Source of the DNA: Streptomyces sp. A 4/2
GTDB taxonomy: Bacteria > Actinomycetota > Actinomycetes > Streptomycetales > Streptomycetaceae
DNA length: 64,000 bases
NCBI RefSeq assembly: GCF_940670765.1
Contig: NZ_CALNVW010000027.1
Location: forward strand, 62,001-126,000
Direction of reading: 5' to 3'
Shown here in pieces: positions 15,238 to 23,833 of the stretch. A program made the position numbers and the translations under genes. A model generated the notes under the pieces. The model saw nothing but the letters and a program-made list of their open reading frames with translations. It was not told the DNA's origin and searched no databases. How positions within the stretch are numbered: the first letter of the stretch is position 1; each line of letters opens with the position of its first letter.

Positions 15238-15783
15238 TCAGCCCGTGAGGCCCGCACCGAGCATCGGGGTGCCCGCCGTGGAGATCTTGGTGGCGGTCAG
15301 GCCGTAGCCCTTGCCGGTCGGGGCGAGCTTTGAGCCGTTGGAGTTGAAGGTCACGACGTAACCGTCGCTGTTGTTCTCCCACGGGGAGCTGACGGTGAGG
15401 TCGGCCTTGCCGTCGTTGTCGGAGTCGGAGAGGAAGACGTCGCCGCCGAAGCCGTCGCCCTTCTCGTTGTCGCCGGGGACACCGGGGCTGTCCTGGGCGA
15501 AGGACTGGGCGCCGGTGGTGGCGAAGCCGGTCGTGGAGCCGTACAGGACGGTGACCATGCCGGCGTCGGCGATGCCGTTCAGGTCCTCGCCGGGGGCGCC
15601 GACGGCCAGGTCGTCCATGCCGTCGCCGTTGATGTCGCCGAGGGTGACCTCGTAACCGAAGATGTCGTCGGCCTCGCCCGAGCCGGGAACGCCGGGCTAC
15701 GGCGACATCGTCATCGGAGCCCAGTGGGACGCGGAGACGGTGGCGGTGGCGGTGGCGAGGGCGGTACGGAGCTGTCTGTGCAC
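15238..15783 (-). pseudogene. FG-GAP repeat protein, internally deleted and with an in-frame amber stop
   Basis: The GTG at 15783 has a good ribosome site (GGGAGAA) and begins like the intact paralogue next door (RQLRTALATA). The signal peptide is cut short, and a TAG at 15697-15699 interrupts the frame after APMTMSP. The same frame then continues as PGVPGSGEADDIFGYEVTLG and DINGDGMDDLAVGAPGE to the stop at 15238, with one further calcium loop (DSDNDGKADL). Most blades of the propeller are missing. It is a decayed tandem duplicate. Confidence 0.8.
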
Positions 15784-15887
15784 GGGAGTTCTCCCTGGTT
15801 CGGTCGGTACGTGGTGGTGGTGCAGGCGCCGGAGGAAGGGCACTCGGGCGTGACGGGTGGCGGGCCGTGGTCGGTCGGGTGAGCCGG

Positions 15888-17342
15888 TCAGCCGGTGATT
15901 CGCTCGCCGAAGTCGCTGTACGCGGTCGGGCGGCCCAGCGAGCCGGGGCCGAAGCCGATCGATCCGGCTGCGGGGAATCCCGTACCGGCGGCGCCGCGCA
16001 GATACGTGACGGCGCCCGCGTCGTCGTTCTCCTGGGACGCGACGACGGACAGGTCCGGGTAACCGTCCCGGTCGTTGTCGGAGGCGAAGAGCCGTGAGCC
16101 GAAAGCATCCGCACTCTCCGCCGTGCCGGGCACGCCCGCAGTGTTCTGGCTGAGGACACGGGCGCCCGTGGTGGTGGCCCCCTTGGCCGAGCCGCGCAGC
16201 AGCATCACCGTGCCGGTCCGCATGAGGCCGTCGTAGTCGGAGCCGATGGTCTCGCCGGGGAGGCCCGCCGCCAGGTCGCCGTAACCGTCCCTGTCGAAGT
16301 CGCCGATGGCAACAGCGGCGCCGAAGCCGTCCCCGTACTCGCTGTCGCCCGGGACGCCCGCGCTGCTCTGGGTGAGAGTGGTCCGGCGGGTGGCGCTGGG
16401 GCCCGCGGACGCGCCGTAGACGAGGGCGACCTCGCCGCCCTTGGAACCACTGGGCTCGGTGTCGGGCTCGTCCGGGTTGCCGATGGCGATGTCGCCGTAA
16501 CCGTCCTTGTCCAGGTCCCCGATGGCCGCGTTCGTGCCCGGCGGGAGGGTCGCGCCCTTGACGAGACCGGTGCTGCCGCCCTTGTAGAAGACGGACGAGC
16601 CACGGGTGTCGCCGTTGATCTTCTGGCCCTGTACGACCAGGTCGGCGGCGGCATCCTTGGTGACGAGGCCCGCGGTGAGCTCGGGCTTGTCGACCGGTGA
16701 GGCGTAGCTGCTGAGGCTGCCGTGACCACCGGACGTGGTGAACGGGCCCCGGGCCAGCCGGATCTTCCAGGACGGGTCGGCGGAACTCTGCGCTCCGACG
16801 GCGAGGTCCGGCTTCCCGTCGCCGGTGAAGTCGGCGGCTGCCAGACTCAGTCCGAAGTAACTGCCCGCCAGCGGCTCCGGATTCGCCACGGTTGCGCCGC
16901 CGCTGAGGCCCTTGGCGCCGCCCCAGATGATGACGACCGTGCCCGCGTCCTGGCCGGCGGCGGTTGCCTCGTGGGGTGCGGAGACCGCCAGATCGCTGTA
17001 GCCGTCCCGGTTGAGGTCGGCGGCGGCGACGGCCGTACCGAATGCGTCCCACCCCTCCGCGGCGCCGGGGACCCCCGGGCTGTCCTGGCTGATGAAGGTA
17101 CGACGGCTGGGGTCGAGCCCCTTGGCGGTGCCGTACACGACGATGACGCCACCGGCGTCCTCCTTGCCGTTGACCTCGGCCAGGGGGGTGGCGATGGCGA
17201 GGTCACGGTAGCCGTCGCCGTTGAAGTCGCCCTGCAGCCCGGAGGGCGCGGCGGTCGCGACGGCCGCGCCTGCGACGAGCAGACCGCCGGTCAGGGCGGC
17301 GGTGGCCGCGGTGGCGAGGGCGGTACGGAGGCGCTGATGCAT
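15888..17342 (-). CDS. Secreted FG-GAP (integrin-like beta-propeller) repeat protein
   Basis: This 484-aa exported protein has a Sec signal peptide: MHQRLRTALATAATAALTGG, a hydrophobic core and AVATAAPS. At least six calcium-binding loops of the D.D.DG..D type are visible: DFNGDGYRD, DLNRDGYSD, DFTGDGKPD, DLDKDGYGD, DFDRDGYGD and DNDRDGYPD. Each is followed by the L(A/S)(V/I) strand, with FG/GAP turns. This makes a seven-bladed propeller likely. Such proteins are extracellular binding or adhesion proteins; the ligand is unknown. The start at 17342 was chosen at the signal peptide. A broken copy lies directly downstream. Confidence 0.88.
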   Translation of the reverse strand: MHQRLRTALATAATAALTGGLLVAGAAVATAAPSGLQGDFNGDGYRDLAIATPLAEVNGKEDAGGVIVVYGTAKGLDPSRRTFISQDSPGVPGAAEGWDAFGTAVAAADLNRDGYSDLAVSAPHEATAAGQDAGTVVIIWGGAKGLSGGATVANPEPLAGSYFGLSLAAADFTGDGKPDLAVGAQSSADPSWKIRLARGPFTTSGGHGSLSSYASPVDKPELTAGLVTKDAAADLVVQGQKINGDTRGSSVFYKGGSTGLVKGATLPPGTNAAIGDLDKDGYGDIAIGNPDEPDTEPSGSKGGEVALVYGASAGPSATRRTTLTQSSAGVPGDSEYGDGFGAAVAIGDFDRDGYGDLAAGLPGETIGSDYDGLMRTGTVMLLRGSAKGATTTGARVLSQNTAGVPGTAESADAFGSRLFASDNDRDGYPDLSVVASQENDDAGAVTYLRGAAGTGFPAAGSIGFGPGSLGRPTAYSDFGERITG

Positions 17343-17631
17343 ACGGGTTTCTTCTCCTGCGCCGTGCGGGGTGCCGGTGGCACCCGGTCGGAAGGGGCGC
17401 GGAACTCTCTGCCCAGTTTGCGGCAATCACGCCTGGGGGCATGGGCGTTCGGCGAAAAAGAGACCTCTGGCGGGGTCGAATGGTTGTACGGGATGCGTGG
17501 GAAAAGTGTTGTTGGCGTGACCTGGTGGTGAACACGCTTGAGGGGGGTGCGCGGGGCGGGCCGCGCGCGCTGCCTGGTGCGTGAGACGCGAGGCACGGGA
17601 TACGGGACGCGAGGTACGGGGACACGGCATA

Positions 17632-17676
17632 CGACAGCGGCCGGACCCGCCCCCGAGGCGGATCCGGCCGCTGTCG
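17632..17676 (-). terminator. Long stem-loop terminator of the Fe-S oxidoreductase gene
   Basis: CGACAGCGGCCGGACCCGCC pairs with GGCGGATCCGGCCGCTGTCG with a single mismatch around a 5-base loop. It is 31 bases beyond the stop at 17707. The stretch 17581-17640 next to it holds short ACGCGAGG(C/T)ACGG repeats. Confidence 0.8.
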
Positions 17677-17706
17677 CGTTGCCGTGCAAGTGAAGCCGCT
17701 GTACGG

Positions 17707-19974
17707 CTACTTCGCCGGTTCGGGCTCCGGCGCGTCCTCGGAAACGGCCTCGTCGGTCGGGTCCGCCGGGACCTTCACGGAGTCGAGCAGCAGCTGCGCG
17801 ACGTCCACGACCTGGAGGGATTCCTTCGCCTTGCCGTCGTTCTTCTTGCCGTTGACGGAGTCGGTGAGCATGACGAGGCAGAAGGGGCAGGCGGTGGAGA
17901 CGATGTCCGGGTTCAACGACAACGCCTCGTCGACGCGTTCGTTGTTGATCCGCTTGCCGATGCGCTCTTCCATCCACATCCGCGCACCGCCGGCGCCGCA
18001 GCAGAAGCCGCGTTCCTTGTGCCGGTGCATCTCCTCGCTGCGCAGGCCCGGCACCTTCGCGATGATCTCGCGCGGCGGCGTGTAGACCTTGTTGTGCCGG
18101 CCCAGGTAGCAGGGGTCGTGGTACGTGATGAGGCCCTCGACCGGGGCGACGGGGGTCAGTCTGCCCTCGTCGATGAGGTGCTGCAGCAGCTGCGTGTGGT
18201 GGATGACCTCGAACTCGCCGCCCAGCTGCGGGTACTCGTTCGCGATCGTGTTGAAGCAGTGCGGGCAGGTCGCGACGATCTTCTTCGACGCCTTCGGCTT
18301 CTTGGTGCTCTCGTCCTCGTCGTCCTCGCCGTACGCCATGTTGAGCATGGCCACGTTCTCCTGGCCGAGCTGCTGGAAGAGCGGCTCGTTGCCCAGGCGG
18401 CGGGCGGAGTCACCGGTGCACTTCTCGTCGCCGCCCATGATCGCGAACTTGACGCCCGCGATGTGCAGCAGCTCCGCGAAGGCCTTGGTGGTCTTCTTCG
18501 CCCGGTCCTCCAGGGCGCCCGCGCAGCCGACCCAGTAGAGGTACTCGACCTCGGTGAGGTCCTCGATGGTCTTGCCGACGATCGGGACCTCGAAGTCGAC
18601 CTCCTTGGTCCACTCCACGCGCTGCTTCTTGGCGAGCCCCCAGGGGTTGCCCTTCTTCTCCAGGTTCTTGAGCATCGTGCCCGCCTCGGACGGGAACGCG
18701 GACTCGATCATCACCTGGTAGCGGCGCATGTCGACGATGTGGTCGATGTGCTCGATGTCGACCGGGCACTGCTCGACGCATGCCCCGCAGGTGGTGCAGG
18801 ACCACAGCACGTCCGGGTCGATGACACCGTTCTCCTCGAGTGTCCCGATCAGCGGGCGCTCGGCCTCGGCGAGGGCGGACGCCGGTACGTCGGCCAGCTG
18901 CTCGGGGGTCGCCCGCTCGTTGCCCTCCATGTCCTTGCCGCCACCCGCGAGGAGGTACGGGGCCTTGGCGTGCGCGTGGTCGCGCAGCGACATGATCAGC
19001 AGCTTCGGGGAGAGCGGCTTGCCGGTGTTCCAGGCCGGGCACTGCGACTGGCAGCGCCCGCACTCCGTACACGTCGAGAAGTCCAGCAGCCCCTTCCACG
19101 AGAAGTGCTCGACCTGCGAGACGCCGAAGACGTCGTCGTCGCCCGGGTCCTCGAAGTCGATCTCCTTGCCGGCCGACGTCATCGGCTGGAGGGCGCCGAG
19201 CGCGACACCGCCGTCGGACTCGCGCTTGAACCAGATGTTGGGGAACGCGAGGAAGCGGTGCCAGGCGACGCCCATGTCCGTCTTGAGCGCGACCGTGATC
19301 ATCCAGATGAAGGACGTCCCGATCTTGATCATGGCGGTCAGGTAGACCATGTTCTGCAGCGTGCCGATGTCGGCGCCGCGGAACGCCGCGACCAGCGGGT
19401 ACGAGAGGAAGTAGGCCGCCTCGTAGCTGTGCACGCCCGTCAGCGCGCCCTCCAGGCCACGCAGCGAGTAGATCGCCAGCCCGATGATGAGGATGACGGC
19501 CTCGACGAAGTACGCCTGGCCGAGGTTCGAGCCCGCGAACCGGGACTTGCGGCCCGCCCGCGACGGCAGCGAGAGCTGGCGGATCACGATCAGCGTGAGG
19601 ATGCCCAGGGTGGTCATCACGCCGATGAACTCGACGAACATCTCGTACGGCACCCAGTGCCCGATGACCGGCAGGACCCAGTCGGCCTTGAAGAGCTGGC
19701 CGAGGGCGTTCACCAGGGTCAGTACGAGCGAGCAGAAGCCGATCGCGACGAACCAGTGCGCGAACCCGACGATGCCCCAGCGGTTCATGCGGGTGTGGCC
19801 GAGGAACTCCTTGACCACCGTGATCGTGCGCTGGGCGGGTTCGTCGGTGCGCGTGCCCGCGGGTACATCCTGACCGAGCCGCACATAGCGGTAGATCTGG
19901 GCGATGGCTCGGGCGAACAGCGCGACACCGACCACGGTGAGTACCAGCGACACAATGATCGCGGCGAGTTGCAT
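17707..19974 (-). CDS. Membrane-bound (Fe-S) oxidoreductase, heterodisulfide reductase-related
   Basis: This large fusion of 755 aa links a membrane domain to an HdrC/HdrB- or GlpC-like cytoplasmic part. The N-terminal 250 residues hold about five to six helices of the nitrate reductase gamma type. Then come two 4Fe-4S motifs, CTECGRCQSQCPAW and CTTCGACVEQCPVD. Last are two CCG domains: VGCAGA with CPHC, and DPCYLG with GFCCGAGG and CPFC. It probably moves electrons between the quinone pool and an unknown cytoplasmic donor or acceptor. The ATG at 19974 is preceded by GAGGAGC. Actinobacteria commonly carry one copy as a single gene. Confidence 0.9.
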   Translation of the reverse strand: MQLAAIIVSLVLTVVGVALFARAIAQIYRYVRLGQDVPAGTRTDEPAQRTITVVKEFLGHTRMNRWGIVGFAHWFVAIGFCSLVLTLVNALGQLFKADWVLPVIGHWVPYEMFVEFIGVMTTLGILTLIVIRQLSLPSRAGRKSRFAGSNLGQAYFVEAVILIIGLAIYSLRGLEGALTGVHSYEAAYFLSYPLVAAFRGADIGTLQNMVYLTAMIKIGTSFIWMITVALKTDMGVAWHRFLAFPNIWFKRESDGGVALGALQPMTSAGKEIDFEDPGDDDVFGVSQVEHFSWKGLLDFSTCTECGRCQSQCPAWNTGKPLSPKLLIMSLRDHAHAKAPYLLAGGGKDMEGNERATPEQLADVPASALAEAERPLIGTLEENGVIDPDVLWSCTTCGACVEQCPVDIEHIDHIVDMRRYQVMIESAFPSEAGTMLKNLEKKGNPWGLAKKQRVEWTKEVDFEVPIVGKTIEDLTEVEYLYWVGCAGALEDRAKKTTKAFAELLHIAGVKFAIMGGDEKCTGDSARRLGNEPLFQQLGQENVAMLNMAYGEDDEDESTKKPKASKKIVATCPHCFNTIANEYPQLGGEFEVIHHTQLLQHLIDEGRLTPVAPVEGLITYHDPCYLGRHNKVYTPPREIIAKVPGLRSEEMHRHKERGFCCGAGGARMWMEERIGKRINNERVDEALSLNPDIVSTACPFCLVMLTDSVNGKKNDGKAKESLQVVDVAQLLLDSVKVPADPTDEAVSEDAPEPEPAK

Positions 19975-20170
19975 GGGGGCTCCTCGGGCCTGCGAGGTGG
20001 AGTTCTGAAATTACTAAGCAGTAACTTAATGCAGTCCGTGCTGAGAGTACCCACTTATTCCGCCGCGATATACCCGAGCAGGCGGTGATCTACGTCGCTC
20101 AGGGTTCTCGCCGGTCGCAGTCCGTCCCCTCGTGTTACTCACCGCATAGTGGTGCATAACGAACTAGCTT

Positions 20171-21484
20171 GTGGATCGTTCGAGCTCGATGCCCACGCGG
20201 CATCACCCCGATACCGCAACCGATGGGCGGCGCATGAACGAGGCGAACCCCCCACAGGACCGGCCGTACCCCACCGTCCGCTGCGCGGGAATCCCCCTGA
20301 CCCCGCTCGCCCCGGCAGCGGCTGCGGCGGCCGTCGTCCGGCTCGCGGTGTCCGGGGCGGGGGCCGACGTCCACCTCTGCGGGACGCACACCCTCGCACG
20401 TGCCGACCGCGACCCCGAACTCCGCCGGACCCTGCGCTCGGCCGCCCTCAACCTCCCGGCCGGACCGGGGGCGGCCTGGGCGGGGCGGATCGCCGGGCGC
20501 GGGCCCTCGCTGCCGCCGGTGCGGGTGTACGGGCCCGACCTGCTGCTCGACACCGTCCGGGCAGGCCGGAGGGAGGGCCTGCGGCACTACGTGCTCGGCG
20601 GCGGGACGGACCCGGACGCGCCCCCGGGCACCGGCACCGGCCGGGAGGCGCTGGAGCAGCTGACCGCCGAGCTGCTGGTCCGCTACCCGGAGACCTGCGT
20701 CGCGGGCGCCGAGCCGGGGCCCGGCCGCGAACTCACCGCCGACGAACGGGCGGCGCTGGCCGCCCGGATCCGGGACAGCGGAGCCCAACTGGTCTGGATC
20801 GGCGGTCCCGACACCGCCGAACAGCACCGGACCGCCACCCGGCTCGCCGCAGCCCACCCCGCCGTGTACCTCGCCGTCGGCACGGCCTTCGACGTCCTCT
20901 GCGACCGTGTGCCGCGCCTCCCGGTGCGACAGCGGTGGCAGCGGGGCCTGTCGGCGCTGCGGGGAAGCTCCCGCCTTCTGCGGGCGGCGGCGAAGGAGGC
21001 GTACGGGAGCCGAGGACCGTACCGCGAGCTCGCCCAGCTGCTGACCGACGCCGAGGTCGACCTGGTGCTCGACGCGGGCGCGGACGACGGTGCGTACGCG
21101 GTGGGGCTGCGCCGTGCCGGGTACCGCGGGCGCATCGTCTCGTTCGAGGTGCTGCCCGGCCTGCGCGAGCAGCTGCTGCGGCGTGCGGCGGCGGATCCGG
21201 CGTGGGCCGTGCTGCCGTACGCGCTGGGCGACGGCGCGGGCCCGGACGGCGGCCACCGGCTCGACGAGCTGTGGGACACGGTGACCGCACCGGGCGAGCG
21301 GCTCTTCGTACGGCTGCGGACCCCCGGGCACGAGGAGCGGCTGCTGTACGGCGCCGGGCGGTACGCGACGGAGTGCGTCGGGCTCCAGACGCGCGGGGAG
21401 CGGGCGGAGCCGGTACCGGGGTACGCGGCGGTTCCGGCGTGGGGCGGGGGCGACGCGGTGCTGTTCCGCCGCGGGGGCGTGTGA
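20171..21484 (+). CDS. WecG/TagA/CpsF-like glycosyltransferase fused to an FkbM-like methyltransferase domain
   Basis: The N-terminal ~240 residues match GT26 enzymes: a start with G.PL..L, then LCGTHTLARADRDPELRRTL, the VYGPDLLLDTV segment, HYVLGGG, and a final LVWIGGP with VYLAVGTAFDVL. The usual catalytic Asp/Asn motif (N.D...) is replaced by GTHTL, so activity is doubtful. After about residue 295 comes a methyltransferase-like Rossmann start (DLVLDAGADDGAYAVGLRRA) and FEVLPGLREQLLRRA, as in FkbM, but the domain is short. The gene stands at the edge of the surface region and may act in cell-wall glycopolymer synthesis. GTG 20171 gives the longest form; ATG 20189 or 20234 are possible starts. 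Confidence 0.72.
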   Translation: MDRSSSMPTRHHPDTATDGRRMNEANPPQDRPYPTVRCAGIPLTPLAPAAAAAAVVRLAVSGAGADVHLCGTHTLARADRDPELRRTLRSAALNLPAGPGAAWAGRIAGRGPSLPPVRVYGPDLLLDTVRAGRREGLRHYVLGGGTDPDAPPGTGTGREALEQLTAELLVRYPETCVAGAEPGPGRELTADERAALAARIRDSGAQLVWIGGPDTAEQHRTATRLAAAHPAVYLAVGTAFDVLCDRVPRLPVRQRWQRGLSALRGSSRLLRAAAKEAYGSRGPYRELAQLLTDAEVDLVLDAGADDGAYAVGLRRAGYRGRIVSFEVLPGLREQLLRRAAADPAWAVLPYALGDGAGPDGGHRLDELWDTVTAPGERLFVRLRTPGHEERLLYGAGRYATECVGLQTRGERAEPVPGYAAVPAWGGGDAVLFRRGGV

Positions 21485-21498
21485 CGGGCCCGGGACAC

Positions 21499-21546
21499 GT
21501 GAAGGGGCCCCGACGAAGCAGCTTCCGCTGCTGTCGGGACCCCTTC
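21499..21546 (+). terminator. Bidirectional stem-loop between the fusion gene and rodlin 1
   Basis: GAAGGGGCCCCGAC...GCAGC and GCTGC..GTCGGGACCCCTTC form a long hairpin 15 bases after the plus-strand stop and about 50 bases before the end of the minus-strand rodlin gene. Confidence 0.75.
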
Positions 21547-21594
21547 AGTGCTCCACCAGGGACGCGAGCGCCCAGGCAGTCGGAGGAGCGGGCG

Positions 21595-22005
21595 TCAGTG
21601 GTTGGCCACGCCGTTGCCCGAGAGGACCGGGATGTTGTCCAGGAGGTGCGACAGCGGCTCGTCGCCCTTGGCCTGGGTGGAGTTCTCGGTGCACTGCTGG
21701 TTCTGCGGCGAGGAGAGGATCGGGATGTCCTGGACGGAGATCGGGACCACGCCGATCAGCGAGCCGAGGTTGGCCTTGGCCGGGAGGCCGATGCAGGGCT
21801 TGTTCAGCGAGCCCTGGATGAGCGCCATCTGCGGGCTCATGTTGCCGTGGGTCTCGGAGTTGCCGTAGGTCTGCGAGGAACCGTTCCCGCTGAGGGAGTT
21901 GGTGCCGCCGTCGTTCCCGATGGCCATGGCCTGCGGAGCCATCATCGCGCCTGCGCCCGCCACGGTAAGGGTGACCGCCGCAGCGGCCATAGCCTTCTTG
22001 ATCAT
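21595..22005 (-). CDS. rdl: Rodlin 1 (aerial hypha surface protein)
   Basis: This 136-aa rodlin is a secreted protein that organises chaplin fibrils into the rodlet layer on aerial hyphae and spores. It shows a Sec signal (MIKKAMAAAAVTLTVAGAGA, cleavage near QAMAIG), then the Gly/Asn/Ser-rich GTNSLSGNGSSQTYGNSETH and two cysteines (NKPCIGLPAK, NQQCTENSTQ). It ends EPLSHLLDNIPVLSGNG. Rodlins usually occur as a pair; the second is at 23834. It is about 270 bases from the divergent chaplin at 22276, so the two probably share a developmental promoter region. Confidence 0.95.
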   Translation of the reverse strand: MIKKAMAAAAVTLTVAGAGAMMAPQAMAIGNDGGTNSLSGNGSSQTYGNSETHGNMSPQMALIQGSLNKPCIGLPAKANLGSLIGVVPISVQDIPILSSPQNQQCTENSTQAKGDEPLSHLLDNIPVLSGNGVANH

Positions 22006-22275
22006 TTTGCGTCCTTATGTTGTCGCACGAGTGCCCGCTTCCGGAGCGCTCTGACCAACTGCCGGACCGGTGATTGGTTCTCCCCCTTCACTCGTATGGC
22101 TTGATGATCACGGGAATGTGTGAGGCGGGTTGACGGAGGCGCCGGTACGGGCGATCCGGCCGTGAGCTGAACAGGTCCGATGGGGCCGCAGGCCGTGTCG
22201 TGTGCCTCTGCCGCTCGTTGCGAAGCGAGTGGGTCCTGATTCAGGGCACAACATCGAACAGAAGGTGCAACTCCC

Positions 22276-22515
22276 ATGAACACTGCCAAGAAGGCCGCTC
22301 TCGTCCTGGCCACCGCTGGTCTCGCCGCCGGTGCCGCCGCTGGTTCCGCGTTCGCCGACTCCGGTGCCGAGGGTGCCGCCGTCGGTTCGCCGGGCGTCGT
22401 CAGCGGCAACCTGGTGCAGGTTCCGGTCCACGTCCCGATCAACCTCTGCGGCAACACCGTGAACGTGATCGGCCTGCTGAACCCGGCGTTCGGCAACACC
22501 TGCGTCAACGCCTGA
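22276..22515 (+). CDS. Short chaplin (ChpD-H type)
   Basis: This 79-aa chaplin is a self-assembling amyloid-forming surfactant protein. After the signal peptide (MNTAKKAALVLATAGLAAG to SAFA) the whole mature protein is one chaplin domain: DSGAEGAAVGSPGVVSGN, then VPVHVPINLCGNTVNVIGLL and NPAFGNTC. The two Cys form the conserved disulphide. It has no sortase signal, so it belongs to the short class. An AGAAGGTGC ribosome site precedes the ATG. I cannot assign it to a single S. coelicolor letter. Confidence 0.95.
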   Translation: MNTAKKAALVLATAGLAAGAAAGSAFADSGAEGAAVGSPGVVSGNLVQVPVHVPINLCGNTVNVIGLLNPAFGNTCVNA

Positions 22516-22553
22516 CGCTTGGCGCGGTGAGCCGGTCCCGGACCGGACAGCAG

Positions 22554-22588
22554 AAGTGGCGGTACCCGCTGGTGCGGGTACCGCCACT
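22554..22588 (+). terminator. Terminator after chaplin
   Basis: AGTGGCGGTACCCGC and GCGGGTACCGCCACT are perfect arms with a short loop, 39 bases past the chaplin stop. Confidence 0.85.
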
Positions 22589-22680
22589 TTCGCGGCACGG
22601 AGCCTGGTGCGACGTACCTGGCCTGTCCGGCGTACTTCCGTGAACCGGAACCGGCGTACTTCCGTGGGCCGGAAGGTGAA

Positions 22681-22986
22681 TCAGTTCGAGCCGTTCTGGC
22701 CCAGCTTCACGCCGCCCAGCATCGGGGCGACCTGGCCGGCGGTCTTCAGGACCTTTCCGGGGGCGTCGCCCTTGCCTGACGTCAGACTGCTCGCGGCGTC
22801 GGCGGCGGAGGACACCGGGGAGTTCTGCCCCTGGAGCGCCTGCGTGGTCTGTGCGAGGCCGCCGTTGAGGCTCATGGGCGGCAGAGCCGTGCCCTCCGCG
22901 GCGAACGCGGGGGCAGCAGCCGCCGCACCCGCGCCGATCGCCATCACGGAACCGGCAACGACCGCAGCAACCTTTGAGTACTTCAT
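22681..22986 (-). CDS. Small secreted Ala/Gly-rich protein
   Basis: This 101-aa protein has a signal peptide (MKYSKVAAVVAGSVMAIGAG, cleavage near AFAAEG) and a mature part of about 70 residues without Cys: LPPMSLNGGLAQTTQALQGQ, SAADAASSLTSG and a Gly-rich end. I do not recognise a family. It sits between chaplins and rodlins and has the same small-secreted-protein layout, so it is a candidate further component of the surface layer. GAAAGG lies 7 bases before the ATG at 22986. Confidence 0.75.
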   Translation of the reverse strand: MKYSKVAAVVAGSVMAIGAGAAAAAPAFAAEGTALPPMSLNGGLAQTTQALQGQNSPVSSAADAASSLTSGKGDAPGKVLKTAGQVAPMLGGVKLGQNGSN

Positions 22987-23174
22987 TTCGGATACCTTTC
23001 TCCAGCGGCGCTGTTCACAGCCACGACTCTCGGGCTGCGGCACCATCCTGGAGATGCTGATGCGCCGCCGTCGCACTGCCTAACGATCCCTTTCCACAGG
23101 GGAAACCCCGCGCGGCGAACGTTTCTGCGCCACATTCTTCAACTTCCTTACGGCGCACGGGTGCGGCGTGCACA

Positions 23175-23219
23175 GGAAAGGGCCCCGAAGAGCATCGGGA
23201 CGCTCTTCGGGGCCCTTTC
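23175..23219 (-). terminator. Terminator of the minus-strand chaplin
   Basis: GAAAGGGCCCCGAAGAGC and GCTCTTCGGGGCCCTTTC are perfect 18-bp arms with a 9-base loop, 29 bases beyond the chaplin stop. Confidence 0.85.
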
Positions 23220-23248
23220 GGGGTTTCACCCTCGCGGGAGAACGCGCA

Positions 23249-23482
23249 TCAGCGGTTGATGCAGGTGTTCCCGAACGCCGGGTTCAGCAGCCCGATGATG
23301 TTGATGCTGTTGCCGCACACGTTGACCGGGACGTGGATCGGAATCTGGATGACGTTGCCGGAGAGGACGCCGGGCGAGCCGACGGCCACACCCTCCGCAC
23401 CCGAGTCGGCCATGGCGGGCGCAGCGGCACCCAGGGCGAACATGACGCCGGCAGCGAGAACCGCAGCCTTCTTGAGCTTCAT
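23249..23482 (-). CDS. Short chaplin (second copy)
   Basis: This 77-aa protein has the same build as the chaplin at 22276: signal peptide MKLKKAAVLAAGVMFALGAA to PAMA, then a single chaplin domain with VGSPGVLSGNVIQIPIHVPV, two conserved Cys (NVCGNS, NTCINR) and GLLNPAFGN. The Ile-rich strand (IQIPIHVPV) differs from the Val-rich strand of the other copies, which may tune fibril formation. GGAAGGT ribosome site precedes the ATG at 23482. Confidence 0.95.
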   Translation of the reverse strand: MKLKKAAVLAAGVMFALGAAAPAMADSGAEGVAVGSPGVLSGNVIQIPIHVPVNVCGNSINIIGLLNPAFGNTCINR

Positions 23483-23780
23483 TTCGTACCTTCCTGCAGC
23501 GGCGTCTTCCGCATTCACGACCATCGCGACGCGTGTCCAGTTGCCTGTTCATGAGCACCGCTGCAGGACTTGTAACGATCGGCGCACCTTGAGGAAACTC
23601 CGGGGTGACTTCCTGATCGAATGTCACCCGTATGTCGCCCGTATGCCACTCGAATGCATTCGCCGGTATTCGCTGTCCAATTCACCGGTCGCCCCGCGCC
23701 GCCCTGGTGGGTGGAACCGGCGGACGGGAAGCGCGGGACGTACGGCGGAGGGGGCCGCGGCGGAAGGGTGCGGTCACACG

Positions 23781-23816
23781 CGTGGCCGCCGCAACGTCCT
23801 GTCTGCGGCGGCCACG
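23781..23816 (-). terminator. Terminator of rodlin 2
   Basis: CGTGGCCGCCGCA and TGCGGCGGCCACG form a 13-bp stem, 18 bases beyond the rodlin stop. Confidence 0.8.
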
Positions 23817-23833
23817 TGGAGGAGCGGAGCTGA

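Noticed and set aside
17581..20088. 835-residue plus-strand frame opposite the Fe-S oxidoreductase
   Set aside because: Arg/Val/Asp-rich shadow without ribosome site or motifs; the minus-strand gene has all cluster ligands.
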